From positions 1 to 8,174 of the forward strand of contig CAZESH010000200.1 of the NCBI GenBank assembly GCA_964514665.1: a stretch of 8,174 nt of DNA, written 5' to 3'. Source of the stretch: CAZESH01 sp964514665 (GTDB lineage Bacteria > Bacillota > Bacilli > Paenibacillales > KCTC-25726). The notes under the pieces were generated by a model, which was not told the origin of the DNA, did not search any database, and was given only the letters and a program-made list of their open reading frames with translations. A program made the position numbers and the translations under genes. Shown one piece after another: positions 7,004-8,174 of the stretch; position 1 is the first letter of the stretch; the number at the start of each line of letters is the position of its first letter.

Positions 7004-7008
7004 AATCC

Positions 7009-8174
7009 CTATTTGTTTGAATCTATAATCTTCTGGGTCTGCTCTTCGGAATGCTTGACGGTTGCAGCCACATCCTGGTCGCCCAGAATCATTTTTTGGA
7101 ATTCATTGTCCAAGGCCTTGTAAATCTCCGACTGGTACGTTACCGGCGGAACGATTTGCGGCGCTCTGGAATTGGACAGGGTGGCGATCAGCGACGCTTT
7201 GTCCACTTTCTCGGGATTTTTCGTGCCGCTTAAAATCTTGTCGATGATTTTTCCAAGATCGTCCGTATTGACTTTTTTCCAGGAAGGAACGTTTTTCCCC
7301 TGCACGACCTGTCCCTCTGTCGTATACCAGCGTACGAACTTGTAAGCTTCATCCTTATGCTTGGATTTTGCGGCTACAGAGACGAAATCCGTCGTGACCG
7401 GCGTGTATCCGTTCGGGTTGCCGGGATTGTTTTTGGGAAACGGCGCGACCGCGATATTGAAATTCAACGGATAATCGTCATTGCCGCCGAGCATCGTATT
7501 CATCCAGCTGCCGATCACAAGCATCGCCGCTTTTTGGTTGAAAAATTCGTTGCGGTAATTCAGCTTTTGCGAAATCATGTCCGCATAAGGCACCGCAGTA
7601 CCGGCCTTCTCCATGCCGAGCCGCAATTCAAGTGTTTTCTTGAAATTTGGATCCGCGATATTGGATGTACCGTCGGCTTTCAGAAATTCGGGATTTACCG
7701 GCTGATTTTCCTGCATCAGCTTCAGGTATTCCATCCAGCCGCCGTTTTGCGGACCGTGAAAATAAGTGCCGTATGTTTTGCTCGCGCCTTGTCCGTGGGT
7801 AAGCTTTTCGGCATATTGCTCAAAATCGGCCCAGGTCCAGTCCGTCGGCACTTTTAAACCGGCATTATCCAACATCGTTTTATTCAGAAGTACATACCAT
7901 GGATTGAATTTCCCCGGAAGGGCGTATATTTTTCCGTTAAGTTGCGTATCCACCTTATATTCATCCGCCAGCTTGAACCCCTCTTTGGCGATATAATCGT
8001 CAAGCGGAGCCACCATGCCGAGTCCTACATGCTGGGCGTAGCCGGCCGGGTCGCTGAACATCAGCACGTCCATTTCCTCGCCGGAAGCGGCGGCAAGATC
8101 AAGCTTCTTGAAAGCTTCCTGCGTATCGCCCTTTTCGCTGAGATAGACCACTTCCACTTTTATGTCCGGATATT
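7009..8174 (-). CDS. ABC transporter sugar-binding protein, 5' end beyond window
   Basis: 387 codons are visible, ending in TAG at 7009-7011. The frame stays open to base 8174 and reads YPDIKVEVVYLSEKGD at the edge, the usual first strand of an extracellular solute-binding protein of the UgpB type (SBP_bac_1 family). About 50-60 residues, including the lipoprotein signal peptide, should therefore lie outside; the GTG at 8157 is an internal valine, not a start. Supporting segments are PLDDYIAKEGF, NGKIYALPGKFNPWYVLLNKTMLDNAGLKVP, DWTWADFEQYAEKL, FFNQKAAMLVIGSW and DFVSVAAKSKHKDEAYKFVRWY. The protein would sit on the outer face of the membrane and hand a sugar, probably an oligosaccharide, to two permease subunits. 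Permease genes are not in the window and may lie beyond 8174. It is transcribed before the kinase and separated from it by a terminator. The ligand cannot be told from sequence. Confidence 0.92.
   Translation of the reverse strand, partial: YPDIKVEVVYLSEKGDTQEAFKKLDLAAASGEEMDVLMFSDPAGYAQHVGLGMVAPLDDYIAKEGFKLADEYKVDTQLNGKIYALPGKFNPWYVLLNKTMLDNAGLKVPTDWTWADFEQYAEKLTHGQGASKTYGTYFHGPQNGGWMEYLKLMQENQPVNPEFLKADGTSNIADPNFKKTLELRLGMEKAGTAVPYADMISQKLNYRNEFFNQKAAMLVIGSWMNTMLGGNDDYPLNFNIAVAPFPKNNPGNPNGYTPVTTDFVSVAAKSKHKDEAYKFVRWYTTEGQVVQGKNVPSWKKVNTDDLGKIIDKILSGTKNPEKVDKASLIATLSNSRAPQIVPPVTYQSEIYKALDNEFQKMILGDQDVAATVKHSEEQTQKIIDSNK

Noticed and set aside
8155..8157. GTG as start of the sugar-binding protein
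   Set aside because: The frame continues upstream to the window edge with family-typical residues (YPDIKVEVVYL), and a start here would leave no signal peptide.
1..8174. Mobile elements, CRISPR, tRNA or rRNA
   Set aside because: No transposase, no spaced direct repeats, and no cloverleaf or rRNA-like sequence was seen; genes fill nearly the whole window.

Overview
The window is a compact, single-direction cluster, with every gene on the minus strand. It looks like part of a carbohydrate-utilisation locus from a Firmicute of the Paenibacillaceae (Paenibacillus or Cohnella type). The reasons are a YesM/YesN-style two-component pair beside an ABC sugar-binding protein, strong AGGAGG-type ribosome sites, GTG starts, a moderately GC-rich composition, and the combination of a heparinase II/III-fold lyase, a GH88 hydrolase and a DUF2264 protein. 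The genus is an inference from gene content, not proven.

In transcription order (right to left) the window holds: (1) the C-terminal part of an ABC sugar-binding protein (7009-8174, its 5' end lies outside); (2) an 88-base gap with an extended -10-like sequence followed by an intrinsic terminator; (3) a membrane sensor histidine kinase (5079-6920, start revised to GTG); (4) its AraC-type response regulator (3509-5104, overlapping the kinase by 26 bases); (5) a heparinase II/III-family polysaccharide lyase (1614-3464); (6) a GH88 unsaturated glucuronyl hydrolase (468-1613); (7) the N-terminal 151 codons of a DUF2264 protein (1-454, running off the left edge). Genes 3 to 7 are separated by 44 bases or less, with no terminator between them, so they are probably one operon.

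Proposed working model (inference): the binding protein delivers a uronic-acid-containing oligosaccharide to an ABC importer encoded outside the window. The kinase senses a related sugar outside the cell, and the phosphorylated regulator activates the cluster. Neither the lyase nor the GH88 enzyme has a signal peptide, and the visible DUF2264 N-terminus has none either. Import would therefore be followed by degradation in the cytoplasm: the lyase cuts by beta-elimination and leaves a 4,5-unsaturated uronate at the non-reducing end, GH88 removes that residue, and the DUF2264 protein may act on another uronate or linkage. The GH88 enzyme lacks the serine/lysine sulfate-binding motif known from streptococcal enzymes, which argues for an unsulfated substrate. 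The exact polysaccharide cannot be read from the sequence.

No RNA genes, CRISPR arrays, insertion sequences or phage genes are seen. The most unusual points are the promoter-like and terminator arrangement between the transporter gene and the kinase, and the lyase/GH88/DUF2264 combination with an unknown substrate.
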